A DNA stretch of 64,000 bases from Trachythela sp. YZ-2020 (GCA_016169945.1 JADLSH010000282.1:2311001-2375000), one strand, 5' to 3'. Counted from the first letter of the stretch, positions 1 through 11,069 are shown. Notes: generated by a model not told the origin, from the sequence alone. A program made the numbers and translations.

Positions 1-960
1 CTCAACGGAGTGTAAGTATCAAGTAGATTCGTAATTATATTGTTAAAACCCAACACTTTTGCGTCAACATCATGCAGATTAAAAACCAAGTCCCAATTTA
101 CCAAGTTTAATTTTAGTCCAAGAGTTCTCAAATTTTCTGGATTGAAATCTCTAACTTGTCTTGTAAACGCTTTGGTATGTTTTTTTGCCTTCGGTGGTGT
201 TAGTAATAAGCACTGGTGGTCAGAACGTCCCAATGGGGGAAGATGTTGTACTTTGTCATAATTTTGAGACAAATTGGTAAGGATTTGATCTAGTATGTTA
301 CTGCCACGAGTACGAGCCCTAACCATCTTACGAAGATTTAATCTTTGACAAATTTCATGAGGGTTAAGATGATTGAAATCCCCAGTTATAATAATACCTG
401 CTGAAGGTCTCTCCTTAAGCAAGTTATCAAGACAGGCTGTAATATAATTTTTCATACTTTCTACTTCATCCACAGATTTATCAGGAGGGAAATATAATCC
501 TGCAGTAATTATGCAGCTAAACGGTCTTGGAGTTCTAGCTGGAGTATGCAGTAACCACAATACCTCTTTATCAGAATCCTCAAGGTGTTGCAGCCTTTTT
601 GTTGGAATAGTATCACGCACGTAAGCCAGAACTCCACCGCCCATCGTGGTTCTGTCTTTTCGATAGATGTTGAAACATTGCCCAATACTGACAGCGGATG
701 ACGGAATAGTGTCATTTAGCCATGATTCAGTGATAATAGCGACATCAATGTTATTCATCTCCATAACTACATGTAATTCGTCAATTTTGTTAGTAACATG
801 ACATGCATTTGAGACCAGGAACGTAGGTAATTGGGGTAATATCTTAGTACTTGTGGGAGGATAGATACAGTTAGACCGTTCATGACCTCTAATCGTAGGC
901 GCAATTACCCTCTTTCGTCTAGATAAGAGAGGCTCTATATGAAAAACATTTGTTGGGTTA
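1..960 (-). pseudogene. LINE endonuclease domain (EEP family), partial
   Basis: This is the nicking domain that opens target DNA for target-primed reverse transcription. Visible motifs in order are a catalytic-Glu block (ITESWLND), a glycine block (GGGVLAYV), the metal-binding GDFNH near 380-400, and the SDH block (LGRSDH) near 215-235. All key catalytic residues are present, but the reading shifts frame at least once (the open stretch at 509-715 is a wrong-frame shadow). The C-terminal end and the reverse transcriptase are outside the window. Confidence 0.8.
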
Positions 961-1054
961 ATCTGCTGACACGGTTCAAAAGGTAGAATGGCTTGGGCGT
1001 TACATACGGGGGAACTTGATCTAACAGGGGTATATGGAGAAAAGGTTTCACCAT

Positions 1055-1507
1055 TCAATGGACGGGTGGAGGTCTTGTCAGTATAGACATAAGTGGTGGT
1101 GGTCTTGTCGGTAGGGCCATATGTGGAGGTGCGTATGGGATCGGGAACGGGGGATAAAACGTTGGGAATCGAATCGGGGGGAAATAATTTAGGTCGAAGG
1201 AAAAAGGAAATTGGTTACTACTGGGTTGTGGTATATTAAAAAAGGGAGATCTTTCACCGTGCGTTTGTTGAGACTTCGGTCCGCGTGGTGCAGGTAGGAC
1301 ATTCTTATGCAAAAAATCACATGTGGATCCTTTCAAGCAGTGGCCTCTCCTTTTCAAAAATGGGCATGGAACTAATGCTTTTTTCTTTTTGCTTATGTTA
1401 ATGGGACCAGTATTATTTATGTTCAAATCGCGATTACGATAGTCTCGAGGAATTTGTTTAGGAGATGTAATTTCTATGGTCGTTGAACTTGCATTATTTC
1501 CATTCAA
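1055..1507 (-). CDS. LINE leader ORF with CCCH zinc finger and Pro-rich tail
   Basis: A 150-residue open frame. Around residues 48-67 it has a CCCH finger of spacing C-x8-C-x5-C-x3-H (CPFLKRRGHCLKGSTCDFLH), a fold that usually binds single-stranded RNA. The C-terminal third is rich in Pro, Phe and Tyr. It lies directly upstream of the endonuclease on the same strand, so it is most likely the ORF1 or N-terminal part of this LINE, giving RNA binding. A short open stretch at 1,525-1,665 looks like its frameshifted N-terminus. It is probably no longer expressed as an intact protein. Confidence 0.6.
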   Translation of the reverse strand: MNGNNASSTTIEITSPKQIPRDYRNRDLNINNTGPINISKKKKALVPCPFLKRRGHCLKGSTCDFLHKNVLPAPRGPKSQQTHGERSPFFNIPQPSSNQFPFSFDLNYFPPIRFPTFYPPFPIPYAPPHMALPTRPPPLMSILTRPPPVH

Positions 1508-1666
1508 CCTAGCTGGTGTTTTAATTACAGATGGAATCCAATGTTAATTGGACTTGTACCGTTTATGCTTGTGTTATCCAATTTTGCACTATTACAGGGT
1601 GTCGTTTCGGCTGAGATGTCAATTGCATTAATAGCTGGCCCACGATCATTGTTCTCCAATGATAAA

Positions 1667-2404
1667 TTACATGCATAAATTACATCTGTTGGTGGCAGGG
1701 TCGTATGGTTTTGCATGCTTCAGGATTTTCCAGGTGATGCTGTATTTGATCTTGTTATCATTTAATTCCCAAATATGTTTACTAAGTTCTGTGCTTGATT
1801 TCTTCTTTTTGTTGTTGAATGAACATTTGTGGTTGTTGAATCTCGTATTAAAAGTGTTAGCAGTGAGGCCGACGTAGGTTTGGTCATGGTTGTTTTCGGT
1901 ATTGGTTACTGTAGCTTGATAGATGACTGACTCTTTCAAACATTGATCAGCTACAGGGCAATCTTGTGGCTTTCTATAGTTGCATGTTTTCCCGTTTGGC
2001 ACGTCATTTGTGCTTTGCTTGGTTAAGATCCTTTTATTTTGTCCATCAATAATTTGCTCGATGTTCGTCGTACATCCGTAGCGCACCTTAACCGTGTTTC
2101 TATTGAATATCTTGTTCAGGGGATGGTCTTTTGGGAATTCTTCGTCCAATATTTTAATAAATTCACGTCCGATATTTGTGGACACATTTCTACTATATGG
2201 AGGGTTATACCAAATTATTTTCCTTGTACGATTTCGTCGTTGTTTGGTAGGTTGGGTAGCAGGAGGTGGGGTAAACTTCAGCTCGTAGTCATATCCACTA
2301 TCATCTATACTTTGTTGGTATTGGACAGCAGCGTTCTTGAAGGATTCCTCGTCTGATGATATTTCAGAGAGTCTTTTGTTGATGGATTCAGGTATGTTCT
2401 TCAA
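1667..2404 (-). pseudogene. Penelope GIY-YIG endonuclease domain
   Basis: This continues the frame of the reverse transcriptase after the in-frame TGA. A Cys-containing linker (DCPVADQC) precedes the GIY-YIG core: an IYQATVT strand, the YVGLTAN strand, then an Arg and His in TFNTRFNNH, and later a conserved WELND. This class of nuclease nicks target DNA for retrotransposition. It is truncated after NRCNLCM; the related tail copy continues with CEKYF and a basic stretch. Stop and truncation make the copy non-functional. Confidence 0.8.
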
Positions 2405-2428
2405 AATGGTAGGTGGGTGGTTCGACTT

Positions 2429-3650
2429 TCAATGGACATAACGGGGCACATTATTGGGCTTAGTATATGGCATGTATTTTCCATTTTCTAGATTTAAAGT
2501 AACATCCAAGAAGTTTACTATAGCTTTATTTGCTTCTATTGTGATTTTGAGGCCGTGATTTTTAAAAATTGCACAAAGGTCTTTTTTGATTAGCTCGAAC
2601 TTTCGAGGCAAGTCCTTCCAAGTCCCGAGACCATCATCCCTATAGAGTCCAAATGTTTTGCCATATTTCACTGTAATTTGGTGTAGAAGATAGGCTCCTA
2701 CCAATTCGCAGGTCTCCGCATCATCGTGACTGCCCATCGTTACGTCAAAATGGTTGTCTGGACCTTTCTTAATCCATGGTTGGCCAGCGCTATACATGAA
2801 TGATTTATTGGCGTGAAGGATAATCTGTTTTTCGTCATTGGTAATATTATCGTAATTAGATGCGAATTGTAACGCCTTATTGAGCAGGTCTGAGGTAATG
2901 GACGGGTAGAAATTTACTATGTCGAATGTTATGAATGTATATTTCTGCTTGTTATCTATACTATTAAACCAATTCAATACTGCGGCGGTGTTTTTCCACT
3001 GGTTGATGTTAGTGCATTCAATGATCTTTTTGTTAATGCGGTCCAATGTGTGTTTGCTGATTTTACCGATTTCTGACTTTGTTGGATTAATGAGGCGACA
3101 TGTGGACTTGTTGTCGAAGTTAGGCTTGTGGTCCTTGAGAGTTACGAAAGCTTCCCTTTTCGCTGTTGCGTTGATTCTGTCCTCGAGGGCTAGTTTGGTT
3201 GCTATGGTCTTGGCTTCAGCTTCAGTGGATGCGATACTATCTGGGTTTGCCTTCTTATAGGAATTCGTTATGGTCTTGTGAAGCAAATCGTTGTAGGCAA
3301 ATGGTTCCATTTTATAAAAATTGTTTGTCTTGTCCGCTGCGACGAGGAGGCTGTGCGATTTCCTAATATTATTGTGGATGTCTGATGATAGTTGGCGTTG
3401 GAAATCACAGTTCACGTGGCGGAATTTCACTTCGTTAATCATTTCGGGAATCTGTGATGGGGTCTTTCTGGACTTAAATCCATACGTTCCTTTCTGTGTT
3501 TCGTCTATCAACGGGTTAATAAAAAAGTAAGCTCTCCATCTCATGCGTCTACATAACAGCTCGGTTTTCTCGATCAACTTCTTGTTGTATTCACTCTTGG
3601 ATGGTAGTGGGATGTTTTTAGTAGAATAATTGAAACTTACTTGTTCCATA
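2429..3650 (-). pseudogene. Penelope-like reverse transcriptase
   Basis: The open frame runs to 3,772, but the natural start is the Met at 3,650, where family-like sequence begins. It polymerises DNA from element RNA. Visible reverse transcriptase landmarks are a basic template-grip block (TLKDHKPNF), motif A with the first catalytic Asp (FITFDIVNFYPSI), a motif B-like stretch (TMGSHDDAETCELVG) and motif C as YRDDG with both catalytic Asp. A TGA at 2,429-2,431 ends the frame just before the endonuclease, which continues in the same frame, so a single stop codon has cut one polyprotein in two. Confidence 0.85.
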
Positions 3651-3815
3651 TTGAATATCAGTGCTAAAGAGTGCTCGACTCGAAAGGAGCTTATAGGAAG
3701 GTTGGTTGCAAGGAATATATTCATAAAGTGCTCTATGGAGCCTGTCCAGAGCTTGGATAAAATAAAAACCAAAAAAAAACAAAAAAAACCCCAAAGAAAC
3801 CAAAGTCTTCAAAAT

Positions 3816-3876
3816 AGCATAATTTAATTACTACGTAGTTTCGTACAGACTAGCTGCACTCGTCAGACTAAAATGC
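3816..3876 (-). ncRNA. Hammerhead ribozyme, minimal Penelope type
   Basis: On the minus strand the 61 nt contain the full conserved core: CUGACGA, a 6-bp stem II (GUGCAG/CUGUAC, loop CUAGU), GAAA, a short palindromic stem III (ACUACGUAGU), then the GUA cleavage triplet. Cleavage is expected after the base at 3,829. Stem I forms between AGCAUUUUAGU and AUUAAAUUAUGCU with a small internal mismatch. Ribozymes with very short stem III are established features of Penelope-like elements, where they process tandem transcripts. Position and strand fit that role. Confidence 0.85.
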
Positions 3877-4500
3877 TAAAATACTAATAACATGTTTATG
3901 TAGTGAACAACAGGAAGTGTATAAAACTACTTTGTGTCCCTAGGGTAGGATTACTCTATTAGAATATATGTCTATTATACAATTGTCTAAATTTTCCGAA
4001 TTAAAAATTTGCCTAATAGAAAAATAGTCATAGTTCTATGTTATAAAATTTCTAAGGATAAAATTACTTGCGTGGCGGCATGCGGAAACAAGCTCATTAC
4101 GTTTGTTTAAAGTGGACAATTCGGGTTTGCAAATTATGAAATATTTTTCACATATGCATAAATGACATCTGTTGGTGGCAGGGTCGTATGGTTTCGCATG
4201 CTTCAGGATTTTCCAGGTGATGCTGTATTTTATCTTGTTATCATTTAATTCCCAAATATGTTTACTAAGTTCTGTGCTTGATTTCTTCTTTTTGTTGTTG
4301 AATGAACATTTGTGGTTGTTGAATCTCCTTTTAAAAGTGTTAGCAGTGAGGCCGATTTAGGTTTGGTCATGGTTGTTTCGGTATTGGTTACTGTAGCCTG
4401 ATAGATGACTGACTCTTTCAAACATTGATCAGCTACAGGGCAATCTTGTGGCTTTCTACCGTTGCCTGTTTTCCCGTTTGGCACGTCACTTATGCTTTCC
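3877..4500 (-). mobile_element. Second Penelope-like tail copy (pseudo-LTR arrangement)
   Basis: 4,141-4,500 nearly repeats 1,667-2,010 in the same orientation: the end of the linker and the GIY-YIG domain, with one or two frameshifts. It then continues past the point where the main copy is cut, into the rest of the Cys-rich domain and a 3' UTR, up to the ribozyme of the main copy. A 5'-truncated copy placed head-to-tail upstream of a longer copy is the typical Penelope pseudo-LTR arrangement. The 5' truncation is near 4,500. Confidence 0.8.
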
Positions 4501-4539
4501 TTAAATTGTTTGAAAACATTCTCAAAGGTCCGTATCATA

Positions 4540-4676
4540 AACTTTACAGTCTTTTGCCAGAACGTTGAGAAAATACCAAATATAGCTTATGGCAACCTAG
4601 AATGTTCGACTTGCCGAAATATCGTACCAATAGGTTTCGAGACACTTTTATTGTACAGAGTTGCTTCAGGAAGAAC
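4540..4676 (+). mobile_element. LINE 3' end, left half, interrupted by P1
   Basis: One plus-strand frame reads as the last residues of a CR1-type reverse transcriptase protein (LPKYRTNRFRDTFIVQ followed by a basic stretch). It breaks at the P1 terminal repeat and resumes after P1 at 11,105. The last seven bases (4,670-4,676) are the left target duplication. Confidence 0.65.
4670..4676. repeat. P1 target site duplication, left
   Basis: GAAGAAC here and GAAGAAT at 11,105-11,111 flank the terminal repeats; six of seven bases match. Confidence 0.7.
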
Positions 4677-4711
4677 CACGGTTAGTGGAACCAGATGGTT
4701 AGGCTAGTCGG
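4677..4711 (+). repeat. P1 left terminal inverted repeat
   Basis: It begins CACGGTTAGTGGAAC and ends GGCTAGTCGG. It pairs with 11,070-11,104 with about five differences in 35 bases. The motif GGCTAGCCGG is shared with the TIRs of P2. Confidence 0.88.
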
Positions 4712-4762
4712 CATACTTCAAAAGGAACCGCCAATTATGTCGAGAACCAATATTATTTTGGT

Positions 4763-4768
4763 CACGTG
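4763..4768. promoter_or_regulatory. Subterminal CACGTG, P1 left end
   Basis: A palindromic E-box 86 bases inside the left TIR, within GTCACGTG. Counterparts occur near the other three transposon ends (11,062, 15,240 and 21,005). It may be a transposase or host-factor site and lies just upstream of the accessory gene. Confidence 0.45.
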
Positions 4769-4878
4769 CCGAGGAAAGGGGATGGCTTCGCGATATGTTG
4801 ATAGAAAACATATGGGGAATACATAATATGCTAACAAAAGATCATATTTCACAGTGCTCGGGGGCTTTTGAGATCAAG

Positions 4879-6106
4879 ATGGAGGTTGATACGGAAAGCG
4901 AACAAACAAACGAACCTATTTTGAACGTTATGAATCAAGATATTCGGCAAGACGATGCTCAAGAGGAGTTTGATATGACCGTGGTACCTGGCGACGACGA
5001 CGAAGACATTTTATTGACCGTCGAAGATTCGTATAACTTCGCTGTTTCTGTCTCTATAACTGATTTACAATCAGACGAAATAGATGCAGAATTTACCGAT
5101 GCAATGCAAGAAATTGATGGCACAAATAATTTTCCTTGTAATTATTGGGAGAAAGTATGCAAATCTAAAGGAGGTTTGACAAGACACACAAGATCAAAAC
5201 ATCTTGACGATAAACAAGCCGTTGGTGAAACTCGTCCTGCGCTTAGTAAAGAGACAGTTGCTTCGTTGGTGAGACAATAAAGGCTAAGCTAAAAAAGGAA
5301 ATTTTATATGGGTCGGAAGTACGTGAAATTTGGCTACCGTTTTCATCTACTGATGCTTTGTTCGATGCATTGTCGCCGCTTTACAAAACGTTTTGTCGAT
5401 CGCAAAATCAGGACAAACTTTTAGAATGTTTTTATGGTTTAATTCCTAAATCATGTGAGCTCCTGAAATGTAAAGACTTTAGAGCAACAAATTTAGTAAT
5501 GATCCATATTCCCGAGCATTTCATCGGATTTTACAACACCCCCAAGTAAATGAAGAAGCCAGCAGTATAAATGCGAAGCCAACACAACTTGATCCAGCTG
5601 AACGTGGACCTCTTTCCTATGTGGCAGGCTATGTGATTAGCAAACTGTTTCAATTGAACAGAAGAAAAAAAGAGGGAAACCAGGAACTGCAAGCATTGCT
5701 ACAGAATATGAAATCGACTGAAACAAATAACTATATTTCCGCTCGAACAAGGGGAGGTCTTGTTACCCCACGCAGTGATTTGGTTGGTATTTTGGAAGCA
5801 GCTGAGATTTCTTTCAGAAAGAATGTGGATGAAAGCAAAGTTTCATTGAGAAGTATTCTGGTAGAAATAATATGTGACTCTACATTAACCTCTCCTACTG
5901 TAAAGTCATTGTGGGAGAATATTGTATTTTCATGCGATGTTCAACCTTCCAAATCCACAACGAAACTGTGCTTGGAAAATGTAGTTAAACTTTATTTACG
6001 AGGCCGAGCATTTTCGTATACCGCAGACTTTATCACTAAGTACCGTATTATATATATTGTTGTAGACTGTCAGACTTCTTATATGGTACATTTATCTGTT
6101 GAATGA
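4879..6106 (+). pseudogene. P1 accessory gene: C2H2-finger protein, broken
   Basis: The start is placed at the Met at 4,879, which aligns with the start in P2; the open frame upstream to 4,795 has no counterpart. The acidic N-terminus is followed by one finger near 5,130-5,200 (FPCNYWEKVCKSKGGLTRH) whose second zinc ligand Cys is Trp. The protein then continues in at least three pieces (to 5,280; 5,358-5,549; 5,621-6,106) separated by frameshifts. The last piece has an AGYVISKL block and RTRGGLVTP, reminiscent of the C-terminal region of some P-type transposases. An AATAAA at 6,142 could end the transcript. Role unknown; its conservation in P2 suggests an element function. Confidence 0.7.
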
Positions 6107-6518
6107 TCACCATAATGTTATTTATATTTAAGCACATATTCAATAAAAATCATTTTATTTTGCAATTCGTTACTTTCATGTGACATCTACTCTTGGTCTA
6201 TGTTTCCATGGTGAACACCGATACCAATAATCCACATTGGATGGGTTTCACACATTGACGAAATTTTACACTGTTGACACCAGATGAATTCTTACTTAGG
6301 TTAATACACAATAGATCACTTTCAAAATTGCCAGTTTATAATCAAATTGATCACCCAATCTCGGTATGGAAATCCAATTACCACAAATCACAATAAAATA
6401 TTTACAATATTTACATCAATCTACCATTTTAGGAATCTTAAGAAATAAGATTATAAGAAAATATTCAAAAAGTTTCTTATAGACCATTTTCATTTTTCAA
6501 ATTGCTTCTTTGAATACA

Positions 6519-6665
6519 CCCTTTCGATAATCACGTCACAAATTATTTTTTTTTGGCCTGGGAGCCTCGCTCTGATGAATTATGAGGTAATTAGCCTACA
6601 TATTGATACATTAAAATGAGGCTCCAGGGCCAAAAAAAGTATCTGATGTAATTCTCGAAAGGGTG
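6519..6665. mobile_element. Palindromic MITE inside P1
   Basis: The ends are inverted: CACCCTTTCGATAATCACGT and its near-complement ending CGAAAGGGTG, continuing through TTTTTTTGGCC and GAGCCTC blocks. The whole 147 bases can fold back. It sits between the two convergent P1 genes. Confidence 0.65.
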
Positions 6666-7735
6666 ATTTTTCATAATCTCACAAGCCTAAAGGAACAAAA
6701 CACTTTGTCAAAGGCCTTTCATCATGGGGAATTATGAAGGTCATTTGGATGCATGATTCTGTACAGAATACAGTTGCCAAGAGGCCTACCATATATAATG
6801 GTACTGCAAGTGCAGGATAAGGTTCACTATACTGTAAGTAACTTTTAGACTGGTAAATTGCCCTGCATAATGACTGACTGAAAACATGAGTTACTTATAA
6901 TATACTTCACTTATACTTATATAACAGCTATATTAGTCAAATTACACTAATTTGATTGTTGCATAATCTTAAAAACTGGATTATATAGTTCAGTAGTAAT
7001 ATAATTATCTACGAAAAGTGCTGTTACAGTAGTGCATTACACTGGCAATAACGTTTGCCTATTAGTCACATGGTTCAGTTGATTTTTCTCCACTGTTCTT
7101 TTTTGTCTTTTTCCGCTTCATGACTGGTTCTTCGCTAACTTTTTTTTCTTTTCGTACCTTCCGCCAACATTCCCTCGGAGTACAAGTGCAAAGTCTCTTT
7201 GCGATGCAATTGTTAGGTCATTATAGCCAAACTGCTGGGCTGTCGGGTTATCAGATCTTCCTCCTTTGCTTCGCTGGTGGCCAAAGTAACCTTCCAGTAC
7301 ATCTTGCATGAATCGCTCAGACAAGACATACTGGAAACCTTTTCCCAAAAGAAACTGGATTGCCTCGATGTGGGAGTATACAGAGATCTCAAAACCCTCG
7401 TACGTCTGCCGGGACAGGAATATTCTTCCTCTTTCGTCAGCTGAAAAATCACCTTCACGGTCCAATGTGCTCTTCTTCCAATCTTCCAAATGAAGACATC
7501 CAACATCCACGCAAATCTTTCATCATCGGATGACATGTATGGTTTGATGAATTGATTCCTTTTTCTGTCATGCTCAGTCATATAGACCTTACATTGGTGC
7601 AGTCAAAGAAATCACTCGTCATTCCAGAAAAATGTCCCTGTCCCAAGGACTTCTTCATTATCGGATTCCTGGAGAGCGAGCATTACAGACTTCACCTTGC
7701 AAGTTTCACCTTTAAAGTTACAATGTCATTGTTTA

Positions 7736-7890
7736 CTGTCGTTCCAATTGAAGTGTTCCTAAAATATTACATCAATTCATTTACCTTGAGTTTATCAATT
7801 CATTCGTTGAAAAATTTATCAACTTCCTGTGCGTGTGTGAATTGACCAGTGACTGATTGACCAATTGGGAACCATAAATTTATTTCAATC
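7736..7890. mobile_element. Relic of an intronic MITE (P1 intron 2)
   Basis: It starts with the same CTGTC...GAAGTGTT...AAAATATT pattern as the element at 18,406-18,623 in P2 intron 2 and shares the stretch ending GACCAATTGGGAAC in the opposite orientation. The right end is missing, displaced by the next MITE. Confidence 0.5.
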
Positions 7891-7894
7891 ATAC

Positions 7895-8069
7895 TACAGG
7901 GTGTCTCAAAAAAACCATACCTTTAGAAACTAGAGTATTTAGAAATTTCGCTTTGTCTGGCATATTTGCATGCAATTAGAAGCAATTTTAAATTCCCAAG
8001 TGTACAAATTCGAGGCTTTTTCTAAAGGCTCTAATTTCTAAAGGTTTGGATTTTTTGAGACACCCTGTA
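7895..8069. mobile_element. Mariner-type MITE in P1 intron 2
   Basis: Inverted ends TACAGGGTGTCTCAAAAAAA and TTTTTTGAGACACCCTGTA, about 40 bp in length with mismatches, flanked by TA. The ACAGGGTGTC start is typical of mariner-like ends. There is no coding content. Confidence 0.8.
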
Positions 8070-10181
8070 CACTACTGTAATTTAAGCCAATTAACATTTA
8101 TTTTCTGAGGATGGGGCTGCACCACCCCTGCATCCTCTTCCCCCAAAAAATATGTCTGTGCAAAAGTCTCCCATATATTCATGAGTAAACCCATCACACA
8201 TTTAGACAGAGTAATATAACGAATTAGGGCACATCGCACCTTAATTTGTTAAAGCCGGTTAACATTATCAAAATTTCTATGATCAAAAGTATTTTTGTTA
8301 CTTTCATCTTACTATAAGAAATAAGCACAATGTGGTCCCTGGTCAGCTTGGGAAGCGTGTGGGGTGCAAATCCCTGATCACAATAGAGGAGATCAGCAAT
8401 ATGCCGGAAGATCAAGTACTGGCCATCATTCCACATGAATCTGCTGCACGTACCATGGCCAGAATTGTACAAACAGTTCCTCGCTGTCTTCATCAAACGA
8501 GGGGAATCTGCAAATAAATAAATGAAGCGTGATGTTGCAAAGATATTTGGTGTCTTGTACACAACATCACACTTCAAATAATTTGCCAGCTTTGAATACA
8601 AGTTAAAAAACTTTCTATTTGGAGATGTCCCATCGTTCACAACAGCAACCACCCAAAGATTCAAGGATAATTCCAAAACAGCAACTGCTTTCCAAAAAAT
8701 CGGCATGACTTGAAATGAAGTGACATCTCCGGTCAAATAGTATGAATCAACATGCTTCATATCAGTGCACAATCCTCGTACTAAAAATGCAAGTGCGTGA
8801 GTGGCCACACTCTCTGCTTCTGCAAAAGCATCATTGGTCATGGGATCCCCGAGATCCACAAACCCTATGAGATCACCACTAACCTTGTCTAAAACAAGGT
8901 TAGATTGTAATTTCATCTCATCAATTACAGGGACAACAAATCTTTGCACTTCAGAGAAATGCTTTGTTTTCTCTCTGAGGCACTCAATGTTTTCTTCATT
9001 AACCCCAGCTTTCGGTTGAAATAGTTCTTGTAATCCCGTAGCACACGTTCACTCGGAAGGATTAGGGCACCACTCTCTTGCAATTCTCGATATGCTGAAG
9101 GTGACTTGCCATGAATAGAAAGAGTAAATCGAATAACTTGTGGGTGGTATCTGCGTCCCATTTTATTTGATTGCAGTAGTTCCATTTGCTGCTCCCAGAA
9201 CAATTTCATATGGGGGGTGGTTCCCCCCTCCATTATTTTCAGAAGGTCAGTCTCAAGTGATGCACTGATGTCAACCCCACCTTGTTCTATTGTTGTTTGG
9301 ACGTGCTTTCACACGTTCCTCGAGCTGCTTGCACTGGAGTCTTGTGGCTTGGACGGTAGCTCGGAGTTTCTCTGGTCCACATGCAGCAAGTGATGCCTTG
9401 GGCTTAGCTTGTACAGCAGATGCTTTCGACTTTCGTCTATTTGCCCTCTTAATAGTTTTAAGTGCAGTTGGACATGGTTGACAAGTGTTTATCTGGTCAT
9501 GAGCTGTTTCCTTTATAACACGACAATCAGCAGATCTGCATGACACAAAGTGCCTCTTTGGGCACTGAATGTCTTATAATTGTCCGAGGCAGCTGATATT
9601 GAGTTATTGGGTCAATGACAACATCCTTGACTTCCTCGATGTCTGGTAATTCTCGACAAAAGCTAGAACTCTTGAGTAATCGTAACAGTTCATGTATGTT
9701 ACCATGTCTTACAGACCGACTAATTTTTTTGTATACTGCATGGTCTTCAGGGATTGGGCAACTGGTATGCAAATACACTATATCCTAAACCAGAATCAAC
9801 CAGCACAGTGTATTTTGGTATGATATAAGACTTCTCAAGCAGCTTAATGCTCACTTCCTCATTCTCTTGCGTCTTTTCTACTGTCCATGGCGCAGATTCT
9901 TCTAAATCCGTCAGCAGTTCTTCAAGACTACACACAGTCGATGTGTATTCAACGCTTGATAATGGCTCTGGCTCTGTTACAGAACTAGTGCTTGCTCGAG
10001 TGCTTGTACTTCCTTCGACTTCGGCTTCGACATCTGCTCGTACAAGAACGCGACGCTCGTGTTTTGGACCTTCGTGGCTTTTGGTAGGCAAGTTCTCGGT
10101 AGGCACGCTACCAGTTACCAAAACTTTTCGTTTCGTGTCTAAGGTAAAAGCCATAAAGGTCGTGGATAAATACATATCATA

Positions 10182-10360
10182 GGCCACTTTAATAATTCAG
10201 ACGAGTTTAAATATTCTTTTATATGCATATTAATAAGCCTTACCAGCCTCGTTTCTGTGCATGAAATTGAAAATAATTTATTAATTTTAACGAGGTCAAT
10301 AAAGCTTATCAAAATGCACAGAAAAGAATATTTAAACTCATCTGAATTATTAAAGTGGTC
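10182..10360. mobile_element. Palindromic MITE with TA flanks in P1 intron 1
   Basis: CACTTTAATAATTCAGACGA and its inverted partner form arms of about 37 bp. TA dinucleotides flank both ends (10,180-10,181 and 10,361-10,362). It lies between THAP exon 1 and exon 2. Confidence 0.75.
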
Positions 10361-11061
10361 TATATGACATGCCAAATAGCCATATGTAAACTATGCGATT
10401 ATGGAGTTACGAATTACACCTTTCATTTTTAAGCTATTTATACATCTATTTAAACATTTATTTGAGCATGATTTATAGATCTAAAGTCTCTAACTAAATG
10501 CATAACATTTACGCTCTAAATTTCTATCTACAAAACTTTATAAACATCAACTGATAAAGACAATGCCCTCTTTGTAATCTAATATTTATTCAAACAAAGC
10601 GTATGCATATGTTAAAATGCAAATACTTACAAGTCAAAATACATTCTGGCTTGAAATGAAGCGCACAAATAAAGAGTGAGTTTCTCTCAATTTGTTTAGC
10701 AAGCTCTGGCGTCTTTTCTCTAGTCCTCAAACTTAGTCGAAGCCATTCTTCCCGACCATTTCTCTTCATCGATGCGGTTTCTTCACCGTCAGATGCGCCA
10801 ACAACGGGGATCTTGAAAAGCGAATGTTCGTGTTTTCTACTGCTCGAACAGCCATAAAAGGCACAATTAGGGCCAACCATACTAATTAGCAATATTTTAA
10901 AGCTTTAACCGTAGCCTGAATTGGTAAAAAACTGCAAAAAAAAACCAACTTTCCGAACGTAGTCTATGAACCATAACTCTATAGTAAATTGCTTTCTCGA
11001 CTCTGACCACCCCCTTTCCTCGGCAAGTGACCAAAATAAAAATGAACAATAACATATTTGT

Positions 11062-11067
11062 CACGTG
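11062..11067. promoter_or_regulatory. Subterminal CACGTG, P1 right end
   Basis: This E-box adjoins the right TIR, upstream of the THAP transposase start. The neighbouring GAACAATAACATAT at about 11,044 is also present near the P2 right end. Confidence 0.45.
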
Positions 11068-11069
11068 GT

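Larger units (their letters stand above)
1..1665 (-). mobile_element. CR1/L2-type LINE, 5' portion, running off the left edge
   Basis: Minus-strand reading gives a leader ORF and then an apurinic-type endonuclease; the reverse transcriptase would lie left of base 1. The upper boundary near 1,665 is a junction with the Penelope-like element, where 'aaattacat' occurs twice, 11 bases apart. Several frameshifts separate the coding pieces, so the copy is dead. Its endonuclease resembles the degenerate LINE at 50,500 more than the LINE at 21,800-25,930. Confidence 0.85.
1667..3876 (-). mobile_element. Penelope-like retroelement, 3'-truncated main copy
   Basis: Minus-strand order is hammerhead ribozyme (3,816-3,876), reverse transcriptase, GIY-YIG endonuclease. 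This is the domain order of endonuclease-bearing Penelope-like elements. The copy stops abruptly after the Cys-rich start of the last domain at 1,667, where LINE sequence begins. The second tail copy upstream shows that about 30 codons and the 3' UTR are missing here. Confidence 0.85.
7118..10880 (-). pseudogene. P1 THAP transposase, three exons, frameshifted
   Basis: Exon 1 (10,880-10,631, 250 bp) is a THAP DNA-binding domain with C-x4-C (CAFYGC), a conserved Trp (EEWLRL) and C-x2-H (CALHF), ending at a GTAAGT donor. Exon 2 (10,138-8,302) holds a CxxC-rich module, a coiled-coil region, VIDEMKLQ with the first catalytic Asp, NDGTSPNRKFF with the second, and the insertion domain (DSPRLMKTARN). 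Exon 3 (about 7,712-7,118) has SERFMQDVLEGYFGHQR, likely carrying the last catalytic acid. The family does cut-and-paste transposition in the nucleus. Frameshifts near 9,770, 9,540, 8,990 and 7,500 make it a pseudogene. Confidence 0.85.
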
